DNA from: Fragum whitleyi
Taxonomy: Eukaryota; Mollusca; Bivalvia; Cardiida; Cardiidae
NCBI GenBank assembly: GCA_948146395.1
Contig: OX411552.1
Location: forward strand, 48,495,058 to 48,559,057
Direction: 5' to 3'
Length of the DNA: 64,000 bases
In this document: one piece after another, positions 52,601 to 63,889 of the stretch
Layout: every line of letters starts with the position of its first letter
Numbering within the stretch: position 1 is the stretch's first letter
The notes under the pieces: generated by a model
What the model was told of the DNA's origin: nothing
Database searches by the model: none
The model's input: only the letters and a program-made list of their open reading frames with translations
Program-made: the position numbers and the translations under genes

Positions 52601-54725
52601 ACTCAAATGATCTGTAGATAATCTCCAAGAGTTCTTTGTGCTTTATTGGTTATAGTCAAAATATACCTGTTCCTAGAGACCGTATATAGGCTAATTGCCT
52701 CTATGGCCCATTTCTTGAGACTCTTGTCTTCTCTGATCTTTGAGGATCTTTGAGGTCTCCGGATCAATGGTAAGCTTTTAGCGTCTTGGGATCCTCCATT
52801 TTCTTGATTCTCGCAATTGGTGTTTGTACTGTGTGCGTAGCAGCTGGGGGTAAATTTAAGTGGGTGATTTTTCCAGTGATTGTTTAAGTTACTTTTGAAG
52901 GCGTTTAGAGACGGTGACATGATTACATGGTTTGGCAGATCGTTCCATGGTTCTACGACTCGGATACCAAAGCTATTTTTTCTGATCTCTGTGCTAGATT
53001 GGCGTTTGAAGAGTTTTAAGTTGTTCCCTCTTGTTCTCTGATAGTTGTTTAATTTGAGTAAGTTTTCATTTGATGTTATATCAAGCTGGTTTAGGATTTT
53101 ATACACCTGGATTACATCTGCTCTCTGTCGCCTGTATTCTAGGGATGGTAGTCCAAGTTGAAGAAGCCTTTCTCTATAATTCAGGTTGCTGATGCTTGGT
53201 AAGATTTTAGTTGCTCTTCTCTGTACGTTTTCTATGGCTGTTTGATGTTTTTTTAGGTAAGGGGACCAGACGGGGCTTGAATATTCTAGATGAGGTCTTA
53301 TTAGCGATTTGTAAAGATGTAGGAACATTGTTTTGTCTAGATAGGTAAAGGTTCTTCTGATGATGCCCAGGTTTCTATTGGCTATGTTGATTTTTGATGT
53401 TATATGTGAATCAAAGTGAAGTTTTTTGTCAATTATGACCCCTAGGTCTTTTTCTTCGTCGACGTTTTCTATTTGTTCTCTAGACATGTCAGGCTTCTTC
53501 ATAAAGTAGTCAGTGTTTGTCCCTTGTATTCCAAGATGTAGTCGCTTGCATTTCTTTTCATTAAAGGAGAGATCCCAATTGTGTGACCAGTCACAGAAGT
53601 TGTCCGTTGTGCGTTGGAGATTTTCTTCGTCTAGAGTTGAGTTAATGACACTATAAGTTTTAGTGCCATCTGCAAATAGCTTGACAGTAGTTTCAGCTAT
53701 GTCGGGAAGGTCATTTATGAAGATCAAAACACTTCCTTGTGGAACACCGCTTGTTACATCAATATGTCTTGACTTGGCTTCATTTATGACAACTTGTTAA
53801 GTTCTGTTTTTTAGTAGGTCTTTTATCCATTGTTTGGTGTTTCCTGTAATGCCATATACTTCCAGTTTTTTTAATAATTTGTATGTGATAGTGTGTCGAA
53901 AGCTTTTTTAAATCATAGAATATTATGTCTATTTTTTTTCCTGAGTCTATTGCTGTCGTCCAATCTTCTAGTGACTCTAGTAGTTGTAATTGGCAGGATT
54001 TACCCTTTCTGAAGCCAAATTGGTTTGATGAGATCAAGTTGTTGCTAGTCAGGTGGTTTGTGATTTTATTCCTAACAATCTTTTGCATCAAGTTAAAACA
54101 AATTGGGCCAATGCTGATTGGTCGGTAGTTTTCGGGCTCTTGTTTATTTCCTGATTTGAATATCGGAGTGACTAGAGAATTTTTCCAAGCTGTTAGTACT
54201 TTGCCTGTTGCTAAGGATCTGTTGAATATCTTTGATAGGGGCGACACTAAGGACTCCATGCATTCTAGATACGATAACGAATCCCTCCTTTGATAATCCG
54301 ACCGGCAGCATATCAGAGAGAGGGGTACATTATTGCAGCTACATGCATTCTATAATAAGTTTTGGATGTATTTGGTCGGGTCCACTGCATGTGTTTGGGT
54401 TCAATTCTTTAATTGCATTTCTAATATCTTCTTCTGATATGTTGTAGTCCTCAAGTTGTTCGTTTGTTTTTAAACTTATTGATGGATTTAACTTGTTGTC
54501 TTCTTTGAATACACTTGAGAAATAGTTGTTAAGGAGGTTTGCTCTGTCCACATCGTTTGTAATTTGAATGCCATGTTTGTCATTTAGCGGGCCAATGTTT
54601 GTTTTTGTTTTTGTATTGTCTCGGACATACTTCCAAAATAATTTGCTGTTTCCTTTTATGTTTGATGCAAGATCTTTCTCGAAGTTGTATTTAGCATGTC
54701 TTATGGCAGAAGTGGCCAGGTTTCT
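52600..54725 (-). pseudogene. CR1/Jockey-type LINE reverse transcriptase, inactivated
   Basis: A 5'-truncated non-LTR retrotransposon on the minus strand. In order: pre-RT linker (FWKYVRDNTKTKTNIGP), fingers (KNSLVTPIFKSGNKQEPENY, RPISI), the FGFRKGKSCQLQLLE motif, a frameshift after IDIIFYDLKK (near 53890), then SGVPQGSVL joined directly to IFINDLPD (several codons deleted near 53730). The palm motif reads FADG where FADD is required, so the second catalytic Asp is lost. The C-terminal region (LEYSSPVWSPYLKK, NSFGIRVVEPWNDLPNHV) is intact. No endonuclease domain remains. The copy cannot be active. Confidence 0.85.
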
Positions 54726-55703
54726 CCTTTTTTTCTAGTTCTCAAAGTTTGCGGTGGTTTTACAGTGAAGGTGCAATATCCGCTTCCTCAAAGGTCAGAT
54801 TCTGGGAAAAATAATTCCAAGGTCCTTCTCAGTCGGTACATCATCCACATTAACTTGATTACCAAATGTTTACAGTTTCGTAACCATTGCGAGAACTAGT
54901 GACAATCATTCTTACAGCAACAGTAAAAATACTTACCAATTTCTCAGCCAGCTAACCCGTCGAATTATATACTCAATAACCTTTCAATACTGATATTAAC
55001 TTTCAATTGCGACGTTTCATCCAACCGGCTTATTTTTTCGAAATTTTTTGACAGGCTCTCTTCGAAGAGTAAATCACACGGTTACGTAATTTTACGAGTG
55101 AAATGTTTAAAGTCAGGCGCTTACAAAAAAAAAGAAGAAAGAAAGAAAATGATAAGAACATCATGAACCTTATTTCAATTTTTGTCAATTTGAGTTCAGT
55201 GAATCAGAATTCAAATAAAGAAAGAATATTTTGGAAGGGGGACCCATTTTGAAGGAAAGATGAAAAATCGATTCGAGTTGAAAAATCGAAAACATGTTAT
55301 TGTGCTTGATTTTATTTTTTCAAATATTCGATTATCTCTCGGATAAGAAAGAAAAGGAAAACAAAAACAGGATAAAATATAACTCATATCTTAATTTATT
55401 CATAAACAATAGTAAAAAAGAATGAGTGTCTTTTTAGTTTATGTTCGTGTTGTTCAGTTTATCATGTTTTTTTTTTTTTTTTTTTTTTTTTTTGTAAATT
55501 CCTGATCCACAACAAGGGTAAAAACAAACTGTCCAAACAATAACAACTATTCTAATTTGAAAGCGGTAAAAATGAATATTGAACAAGGTTTGTTTCGTTA
55601 TCACGTTCACTCACAGGATGCCTAAATCTTGTGCATTTTTTCTAATGAGTAGTTTTTATCAAGTATTGATATTGATAATATTGTAGTGATCGACAGTTGA
55701 TAA
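54726..55703. other. No gene seen; long poly(T)
   Basis: Unique AT-rich sequence with about 25 consecutive T at 55469-55493. No open frame has family similarity. Confidence 0.3.
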
Positions 55704-55735
55704 GGTTTACAGTCAAAACGACCAAAGGTCAAAAC
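55704..55735 (+). repeat. Solitary terminus of the GTCAAAACGGCC transposon family
   Basis: GGTTTACAGTCAAAACGACC then AAAGGTCAAAAC repeats the left end of the element at 51403. No matching right end is found nearby. The related GTCAACTCGGCC element starts 18 bases later. Confidence 0.6.
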
Positions 55736-55753
55736 ATAGTAAGTAAGTAATAT

Positions 55754-57580
55754 GGTGTCCTGTCAACTCGGCCTGTTAAAAACTCGGCCCGCGTAAAACT
55801 CGGCCTGTGTATTACTCGGCCTGTCAACTCGGCCTGTATATAACTTATGTAGTGTTTAGCCTATTAAACAGATATATAAGCACACTTTTCAGATAGTTAA
55901 TCAATGTGCTTAAAGGAGGTGCGAATTCACAAATGCAGTGCTCCAGCTAGGCCCTTTCAGAAGGGCGCCCCGCCCTGCCCTGCCTTGCCGTCGAAAATCG
56001 GCGCCCTGCCCTTTTTTCCTTTGCCCAGTCCTAAACTAGTCCCTAAATTGTAGCTTTACATGTCAAATCAGCGATTATCTAAATATAACGCCTTTTCTCG
56101 ATCAATTTGCAAACTTTGACGTGATCGCCGATGCGTATAATGAACCCGCGAAGGCAAAGACTAATTACAGCCAGTAGAGAAGAAGGGCGGGACTTAAATC
56201 GGCAAGTCAACCAATCACAACGCACGATTCATTATCGAGGAAGCAGTATCCGATAATCTGTGGATGGAAATGAGCGCGTGGCCGTTAACAAATTTGACAG
56301 TCAAAAACAAACAGCGATTATCGAGTAAATGCTTACGATAAGCTATTAACAGGGTTAAAAATGGGTAATGATCAACTTTTACACCCTTCATAACGAAAAT
56401 TTAGAATCGTTGAAGGTCTCGGAAGCATATATTTCAATCCCCAAAACCCGTTGTTTGCCCCGTCCGTAACGTGTTTTTGTTTTGTGTTCGAAAATTTCTT
56501 CAATTTCGTTTGGAACAAAAAAAGTCTCTTTTCTCACTATTATTTCCTTTGTATCAGTCTTCAATATGTATTGGGGTTTTATTGCTTTATATTTTTTATG
56601 GTGTAAAAAATGTAACGTAGCATATACATGTATTATAAAAAAAAAAAGAAAAAAAAGAACATGCAAAAGCATCACACTTATTGAAAGGACTCAATAAAGA
56701 TCGTAGACTAAGGTTTAATATTACTGTTGACTGAGTTAGCAAAAAATGAACTTTATTGTCTGCATGTGCAGTAATTCTAAGGAATTAATGCAAGTTTGCT
56801 TGAGCATGTCTCATTACAAGAAAATAAAATAAAAAGTTTTAAAAAAAAATATAAATAAAAAGTTTTAAAAATTAATCAAAAAAATAAAATAAAAAAAATG
56901 CAAAAAGAAAAAAAAAAAAAAAGAAAAAAAGACTGTAGCGGGGCAGTATCTGCAGTATTTCTATCTAATAATTCTACTGCCACCTGCCTGATGAGACCCA
57001 TGGAGGGGTTGAAACAGTCACCCTTTTTTAATACAAAAACCCTTTTTTAAACTCACCAGAGCCCACATTAACCCCTAAAAAATCAAAATTTTCTTGGGGG
57101 AGACCCCCAAACCCCCCTTGTGGCAGGGGGTCACCCCCTCCCACATCCTCCCCCTCTCGTCGCTTCGCGGCTCGGAAGTGCCCTTTCAGGACACTTGGCA
57201 CCCTGCCCTTTTGGAAACCTAGCTGGAGCACTGAAATGATTAATCAAAATCTACGATCTTCATATTTAAAACGCATATAACTCGTCATCTTCTTTTGTGC
57301 TTAGAAAAAATAATTTGAAAAATAAATTTGAATAAAAGGTGAATTATGTATTTAATTATATCTTTTTTATCTTTTATTTACACAAATGCAAAATAATAGT
57401 AAGATAAGATTATTATTATTAAAGACCCTTTTAACGAGTGATTATTTATTAATTAATTTTTATCAATTATCAAAAAAACACATAAGGTATCCAAAATATT
57501 TACATTGCATCGTCATACATAATACAAAGAAGGCCGAGTTGACGGGCCGAGTTATTGGCAGGCCGAGTTGACTGTGAACC
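55754..57580. mobile_element. DNA transposon with TCAACTCGGCC subterminal repeats
   Basis: The left side has GTCAACTCGGCCTGT and four further AACTCGGCC or TACTCGGCC copies up to about 55850. The right side has GGCCGAGTTGAC, GGCCGAGTTATT and GGCCGAGTTGAC (57533-57572). Outer ends are GGTGTCCTGTCAAC and GTTGACTGTGAACC. The flanks AGTAATAT (55746) and AATAATAT (57581) agree at seven of eight positions, suggesting an 8-bp duplication. It is broken internally by a hAT-like element (55936-57233). The repeat fits the pattern TCAANNCGGCC shared with 51403-52525. Confidence 0.75.
55936..57233. mobile_element. hAT-like non-autonomous element with 5-bp target duplication
   Basis: Perfect 16-bp inverted termini CAGTGCTCCAGCTAGG (55936) and CCTAGCTGGAGCACTG (to 57233). 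The sequences inside them are also related (CCCTTTCAGAAGGGCGCC against CTTGGCACCCTGCCCTTTT). The flanks AAATG (55931-55935) and AAATG (57234-57238) are identical. CAG-type termini suit hAT; most hAT elements make 8-bp duplications but 5-6-bp variants are reported. No transposase. A minus-strand frame at 56388-56675 is of unknown significance. Poly(A)-rich sequence occupies 56630-56930. Confidence 0.75.
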
Positions 57581-57977
57581 AATAATATTTATTTTGTAAA
57601 GTCGGGTTACATAAACAATAATAGCACATAGGCATATCATACAACACAAGCTCTAATGAGCTTTTAAAACCGACTTATCACATAAACATGACATTATGAA
57701 CAAAGAGGCAAGGTTAAGAATACAGACACAAAGGTTAAACTTAAAATGGAAAGTCATGTGTAGCATACAAAATTTAAAGAAAAAATAATCATGCATATTA
57801 TTACAATATTAAGCAATACACATACAAGCTAAAAGTAATGAAGCATAAGATTAGGTCTTCAACTCTGAAAATTAGAGGAAAACATCTAAAAGCAAATTAA
57901 GACATAAGCTAAAGAACATGAAGCTTAAATAATAAAAGAAGCAAACAGAAAAGCAAAACATCTGGGCATTATACAGA
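57581..57977. other. No gene seen
   Basis: AT-rich unique DNA between two DNA transposon candidates. Confidence 0.3.
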
Positions 57978-59980
57978 CATGTGATATCTCCCGATCTCGG
58001 CGTATTCTCCCGATATTTTACCCTTCCTCCCGCTCTCCCGATTGGGAGACCATTTCTCCCGACCTGAAGAAATTTGAGCCTGAAAAAAAAATCAGCGAGC
58101 CAAAAATGCAAAATCGCCGGTCTGAATGCTCGAATGACGAGTGAGAAATCCAATGTCGGGTAAAGCGTTGTTTATCTGTCTAGAAGTGTCATCTTTTATC
58201 GTCGTCGGGTAGATCAACTATTGCCGACAAATGGTTGCTACTGTACCTATCACCCTTCACGCTATATACGAAACGATTTATGACATCAGCAATATTGACC
58301 TTTCTTAGAAACATGATGTAAAGTTGTTACTCAATATTACTTAAAAAAATGTAGTGTATACAACTATAGACCCTTGTATATCAAGAGTCCCCAATACTAG
58401 TTAAGCTGTGATTTTTTTCACTTATTTTGAAAAATTAAAATGGTTGTAAACACAGCTAGTAAATTTTGCTGTAAGTAAATATCCTTTTCCAAAAAGCTTG
58501 GAAAAATTTCCACTCTACGCGATAAGCGTCATAAAGGAAAAGGTCGAGCATAATATGCAGAGCGACGCGTCACACGACCTTGGTAAAATTAGGCGGCATC
58601 GCAGAAAAAACCCTCGTGTCGTAACGCATAATTAAGTAAAACAAGCAGCGGTCATACTTTTATTTCGACGAAGATACTTATTTAGTAGATCTACGCTCGT
58701 TTTATGGTAAAATTATCAAAGTTACAAAAAGTAAAATCTGTCTCATGCGTTCTCAAATTGTCATTCAAATTTAATTATTGATATTGAAATTAAAGAAACA
58801 TCGGGCATTCACTTTACAAATGCCACGGCGATTTCCACCGGATCCTCGCTAGGGTTGTTTTCAGACTTTACCCACACTTTATGTTTCAGCAACCGTCTTG
58901 CTCGAAATTGAAATCGAATGATTAAATCAAGTTATTTGTCAACACAAATGTTACAGATTAGAAAAACAGAAAATTGTGGACTGGCTTTTTACTGCTGACA
59001 CAGAGCTTCTCATTAAGCTAATCAACATGGATTAATTTGCAGTGGTAGCTCTTTCACTTTCCGTTTTATACCGTGTTTGTCTTAAGTTAACGGCCGCGAA
59101 CTCGGAATATGCTGTCCTTAATTTCAACGTTTATCGTCAATTTCCTATCAAAACCATTTATTTTTAGCAAAGTTCAGTCTCAGTAAGTGCCAGTTACGAT
59201 TAATTGGTCTGTCTCTTTGTCCGCCCATCCATGCATCCATCAATCAACAATCATAAAAATCACCTAATCTAGTCATCGGATTGCATACACAATCTACACA
59301 AAAATTATCCTTATGACAAGGCCTTTTCATATTTCACAGAATATTGTAAATCATGAAGAACTCTGGTTGCCATGGCAACAGAGTGAAATAAAACATATCC
59401 AATTACAAGGCCTAGAATTTCATACTTTGCGTAAAGCAGTATTGCATAAATGCAGTATTACCTAATTCTTCACTTCTTAACCCCTTGAAAGTTCTCTCCA
59501 TTAAAAATATGCCTTGTGTTTTGGGTTTCTAGATTACTAAAAGAAAAATAAAGAAAAACATTAGCAGTCTCCTCCTAAGTTGCAAGGCCTCAATCTTTTA
59601 AATTTGGAAAGATATTTTTTCTACTGATTATCTACAAAAAAAAAAAAAATGAAAAACACCTATATTGTGGGATCCTGAAATTTGCATAAAACTAAAAAAT
59701 GAATTTGTAACATCTATTTCTCTGAAATTATAAGACTAAATTCTGTAGCATTACTATCCTCTATCAAAATAAATTAAATGATAACCTTCTTTTAGTAAAA
59801 AAAATTAAAGAAAAGTAACTTTTATGGAAGGTATTATAGTCAGTTTATGGTGTAGACGTGCATTGCGAAAACCCCATTTTTAGCCAGGACACGCGTTACG
59901 CAAAATCTCCCTATTTGAGACCCAATCTCCCTACGAAAAGGTCTTAATCTCCCTATGAGAGCCCATGGAAATATCACATG
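57978..59980. mobile_element. Possible DNA element with CTCCCGA/CTCCCTA subterminal repeats
   Basis: CATGTGATATCTCCC (57978) is inverted at the right as GGAAATATCACATG (to 59980). Inside the left end are five ATCTCCCGA-type words (57985-58062). Inside the right end are three ATCTCCCTA words (59906-59953), but in the same orientation, which is unlike an ordinary inverted terminus. No duplication is clear. Unique DNA fills the ~2 kb between and no open frame is recognised. Confidence 0.35.
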
Positions 59981-60049
59981 TATGATTATAAAGAGCATAG
60001 AAATTGGGCATAGGCTCAAAACTTTTACAACAAGGATCTTACCTTAGTT

Positions 60050-61216
60050 CCTCGTTGCCATGCTGTGCCCTCCCTACCAGGCACATGCAGAGCACCTGCA
60101 TTCAGGCCCCTTCCATCCCTCAATCATGGCTCTAAATTGGTTATATGAGGAGCATTCTCTGAATGTGCATGGCAAAGAGTTCCACAGCCTGGCAGCCGAG
60201 TACCTGAAAGAGTTTCTGCCATACCTTTCTGTTCTTGGTCTGTGTAATTCCAGAATGTTTGAGTACCTAAAATTATATGATGACTTTTTAAAATTTACCA
60301 AATCATGTAAATAAACTGGCCCTTTCTTGTTCACAATTATAAAGGTTTCTAAGGCTACAGATCTCATATGTCTTACTCTCAGTGATGGTATCCCTGATCT
60401 TTCCAATAAATTTTCATAAGAGCTTTCATTGTCATCATATATAAATCTTAGTGCCCTCTCCTGAAGTTTTTCGACTTTTCTAGTATTTGTTTCGTTAGTG
60501 AAATGCCAGGTGAGGGGACAGTAATTTAGATTGGACGTAACAAAAGAGAAGTACATAGTAAGCCTACCTAGTCTGTTTATGTTTTTACCTATTCTTTACA
60601 TAACATTTATCTGTCTAGCTGCCTTTTTACAAATTTGAGAGATATGATTGTTGAAATTTAACTTGAAGTCAAAGGTAATTCCAAGCAATTTTACTTCTGG
60701 GTCACAATTTATGTTGTTGTTTGCAATCTTAAAAGTAATATCTACATCGTGTGTTTTATTCCCAAGAGCTATGGCTTGAAATTTATTGGGATTGGCTTTC
60801 ATATGGTTAATGAAACCAGTTTATAAGTATTTCACTATCGTTTTTTAAAGTTTGAACCAAATCAATAGGATCTTTGCTTTTGTAAGACAGTGTGTTATCG
60901 TCTGCAAAGTTGTATAGCTCGCTTTTATGAACAAAACTGAAAATATCATTTATAAAAATATTAAAAAGTAGGGGTCCTAGGATAGATCCTTGTGGTACAC
61001 CTTTAACAATACATTTAAAAGAGCTGAACTTATCTCCAAGTTTAACACACTGCTTTCTGTTGGACAGATAGCTTTTTACAAGATTCAAAGCTGATTCAGA
61101 CAAGCCATAGTTCTTGCATTTAAGTAATAAAAGGTCATGTGGTAAGCAGTCAAAAGCCTTTGAGAGGTCCATTAATACAGCTGCTAAATAGTAGTCATCA
61201 TCTAAATCTATAGGCA
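60050..61216 (-). pseudogene. CR1/Jockey-type LINE reverse transcriptase, 5'-truncated
   Basis: On the minus strand from 61216: LAAVLMDLSKAFDCLPHDLL (first catalytic Asp), KGVPQGSILGPLLFNIFIND, then NFADDNTLS with the catalytic DD intact. After a frameshift near 60805 come PNKFQAIALG and VKLLGITFDFKLNFNNHISQ. A stop codon follows near 60597. The same frame then gives NLNYCPLTWHF, EKLQERALRFIYDD and SFRYSAARLWNSLP. Thus it has a frameshift, a stop and no N-terminal half. It is a different LINE family from 52600-54725. Confidence 0.85.
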
Positions 61217-62530
61217 CTTGTATGCAGGACTTCGACTTTTATCAGCCGGAAAATCAATGTTGATTACTGGCGGCTGGCGCTCTCTGGAAAACAGTTTTAT
61301 AATATGACCGATGTTGCCGGAGTGGAACAAACCCGTTGAATATTTTTGATATTACATGGGTGTTATCACACTAGTTGAATAACTATGCAAATGAGCTCAA
61401 GTGAATAGCAACGCTATTTTGTTACCGCGAAAATGACGTCATAATGTACATATTGTGATATCAGTTTTTAACGGTGCTATAAGTTACGTGGAAAATTCGG
61501 ATGTTGAATTTCAAAAATTTTGATGATTTTTCGAAAAAAATTGGGTCATTTAATAAATAGAATATATCATTTGTGTTTATAAAAATTAATCAAATGATAG
61601 GAAATTAGGCAAAGCCTAGAAAACAGGTGAAAGAAAAAAAAATTCAATTAGACATTTACTGGCTGGTGACCAATTCTTGCCGCATACCATTTCTTTCAAT
61701 TCAAACTGTTTTAGAAATAGTATGCTTTGAGAATCGCTCTCCTGCCAGTAGGCCTAGTTTTGTTTGTCTTTTTTTTTAAGGGTGCCTGTGAACTTGCAAT
61801 AACCACAAAGTCAGGTGGTGTCTATGCGGCAGCATGCAATATTTTTCTTGTATATATTTGAACAACCTATAGTCCCTGTATACTGGTAATTATTTAAGTT
61901 GCTGAATTCTCTTATTAAGATCTAGATTATTAAATTATATATCTGTGTACAGGGACTACTAGATGATTATCTTGATAATTATCTGGTAAATGGTGGCAGA
62001 TCTGCAACCACTAGAAAAGGAAAAAATATCTAATTCTGGTTAGTGGTAGCACAGCTGTGCAACCATAAGATAAGCATGTCAAATTACAAGACATGACAAA
62101 CATATCAAATTCACTTTTTAAGGGTAAACAACAGATGAAATGGCTATTCATGTTGAATAGGAAAACGTTAGATGAATAAGTAAAATTAATTAACCCTATT
62201 ATGTCATTACATCGGATTTTTGATGACAAGGGTCAAGCAACTGTCGAAAAAAAAAAATGACTTGGAACATAAATTTGTTCTCTCGCTAGACTCTATTTTT
62301 AAGAATTTCTACTTATTCTTTCCTGACATAGATTTTATCTCTCAATATCTCATCCCAAAATTATCCCTGTTGAAGGTATACAAAACATCACTCGAACAAG
62401 ATTCTAAGGAAAATCATGCAACTTTTTGAAAGTACGGTAGACTGATTCTGATTGTGATATTTTTATTGTTCAGTAAAATTATAAACTTTGATATAGATGA
62501 ATGAAATATCATTGATATAAAACCTTTGAC
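61217..62530. other. No gene seen
   Basis: AT-rich unique sequence. No open frame has similarity, and I see no repeat shared with the rest of the window. Confidence 0.3.
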
Positions 62531-62636
62531 CAGCCCTGTGTTCAGGATGAACAAACTGTGCAAACAGGTGCACTTGTGACGCAGGGTATAATTCGCAAAA
62601 TAATTGCACTATTGGTGATTCTGAACGCAGGGCTGG
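62531..62636. mobile_element. Palindromic MITE, family P4, third copy
   Basis: CAGCCCTGTGTTCAGGATGA at the left and GATTCTGAACGCAGGGCTGG at the right are inverted. The interior AGGTGCACTTGTGACGC differs from the other copies. Confidence 0.65.
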
Positions 62637-62674
62637 CCAAAGGATTTTTTAAGAAAGACAGAATACACTCAGAT

Positions 62675-62924
62675 TTAACCCTTGTCATGCTGATCCCCGA
62701 ATATTCCTGCTTTGGCAGGTTGTATGAACTAAGATCAGCCTGCACATATGTGCAGTCTGATCTTAGTTCATACAACCTGATTTTTCTTTTCAAACCACAA
62801 AAGTTTCAGAAATTATATTTTCAAAATCAAATGCTGACTCACCATTAGAAAATACAGAGCTTTCAGCTCTTTGATTCATATATAATTTTGCCAAAGTTTT
62901 TTATTCAGAAGGACAAGGGCTAAA
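62675..62924 (+). mobile_element. TTAA-flanked MITE, family P1, fifth copy
   Basis: TTAACCCTTGTCATGCTGAT at the left and TCAGAAGGACAAGGGCTAA at the right. It has the best internal palindrome: AACTAAGATCAGCCTGCACA against TGTGCAGTCTGATCTTAGTT, centred on CATATG (about 62746), flanked by GGTTGTATG/CATACAACC. Confidence 0.75.
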
Positions 62925-63244
62925 ATTCTAAGGAAGTAAAAATCTTCAACAACAAAATTAATTTTACAAAAATACTTGATTTTATACCAAAAGACTTGCT
63001 GAAATCATATACTTTCGACTTGCATATTAGAACTATTATAAGATAGATTATTCACTGTTCTATTTATTACAGACATAAGTAGGAAAGATAGGCAGAAAGT
63101 TAACATGTAGACGGGCGGACAAAATCATTATTTTACCTTCAAAAATTCTGAAAACATAATTCTTCATAGTATTAGATGGAAAATATGATATGAAAAGATA
63201 AAAATGCGGTTCATTAATTCAATTTTGAGAATTTCTGCAAAATG

Positions 63245-63455
63245 TTGGACCATGTAGAAGTCGAACGGACTATATAAAAGGGTAGAAAATACAGTTTTCA
63301 ATGAAGAAAATGCTGTGTTCCAGCATTTTCTTCATAAACAACTGTCTTTCCTTGAAATTCGTTTATTATTTATTTAAATGGACAAGTATAAAATCGTGTC
63401 CTACTTCTCAGAGGTCAAGTGAACAGAGTCTATATTTTCACACCTCTGAGGTAAA
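63245..63455 (+). mobile_element. Decayed hAT-like MITE related to 19198-19554
   Basis: The centre AAAATGCTGTGTTCCAGCAT resembles AAAATGCTGTAGCCCAGCAC. The right end TTTTCACACCTCTGAGG resembles AATTCCACACCCCTG. AAATGGACAAGTATAAAA keeps the GGACAAGT word. The left terminus is not recognisable. Confidence 0.4.
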
Positions 63456-63469
63456 CCTATGTGAGAAAG

Positions 63470-63888
63470 ATAGATAGATAGATTTTATTCGGTAAAAGAT
63501 GTTGACAATACATGATAAAATGTAATAATACATATCGATAAAAAATATATATCACAGTATGTTACATAAATCATGTCTGCCACCACCAAACCTGGGTTAA
63601 CGCAAAAAAGAGATATTGATCTCTTATTTCCATTGCGGACCCCTGCTTGGATGTGGCTGACATAGAGAGGCATAATGCTGAATATGACAAAATTATCACA
63701 GTTTAACTGAGCGTTACTTAAAAATTGCAATATATCACAGGTTGTACAAATTGTTATCACAAGGACTCAAGAAGATGTTTGTGGACACTTTTTTTAAACA
63801 TAGCAATAGAATTTGCATTTTTAATTGTCGTTGGTAAGCGGTTCCAAAGGCAGCAGCCCATGTAAGAAAATGATTTCCTTCCATGGGT
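63470..63888 (-). pseudogene. LINE 3' end with short tandem tail
   Basis: The minus strand encodes GRKSFSYMGCCLWNRLPTTI then KNANSIAMFKKSVHKHLLES, the typical C-terminus of CR1/Jockey-type RTs. The 3' UTR runs left to a tail of ATCTATCTATCTAT at 63467-63482. Microsatellite-like tails are common in CR1/L2-type LINEs. The rest of the LINE is absent. Confidence 0.7.
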
Positions 63889-63889
63889 C

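Noticed and set aside
56388..56675. Minus-strand 95-residue frame with a hydrophobic start (inside the hAT-like element)
   Set aside because: The hydrophobic part comes from an AT-rich stretch. The rest has no family I can name, and it lies within a non-autonomous transposon.
60060..60314. Plus-strand 84-residue frame
   Set aside because: Antisense to the LINE reverse transcriptase C-terminus on the minus strand.
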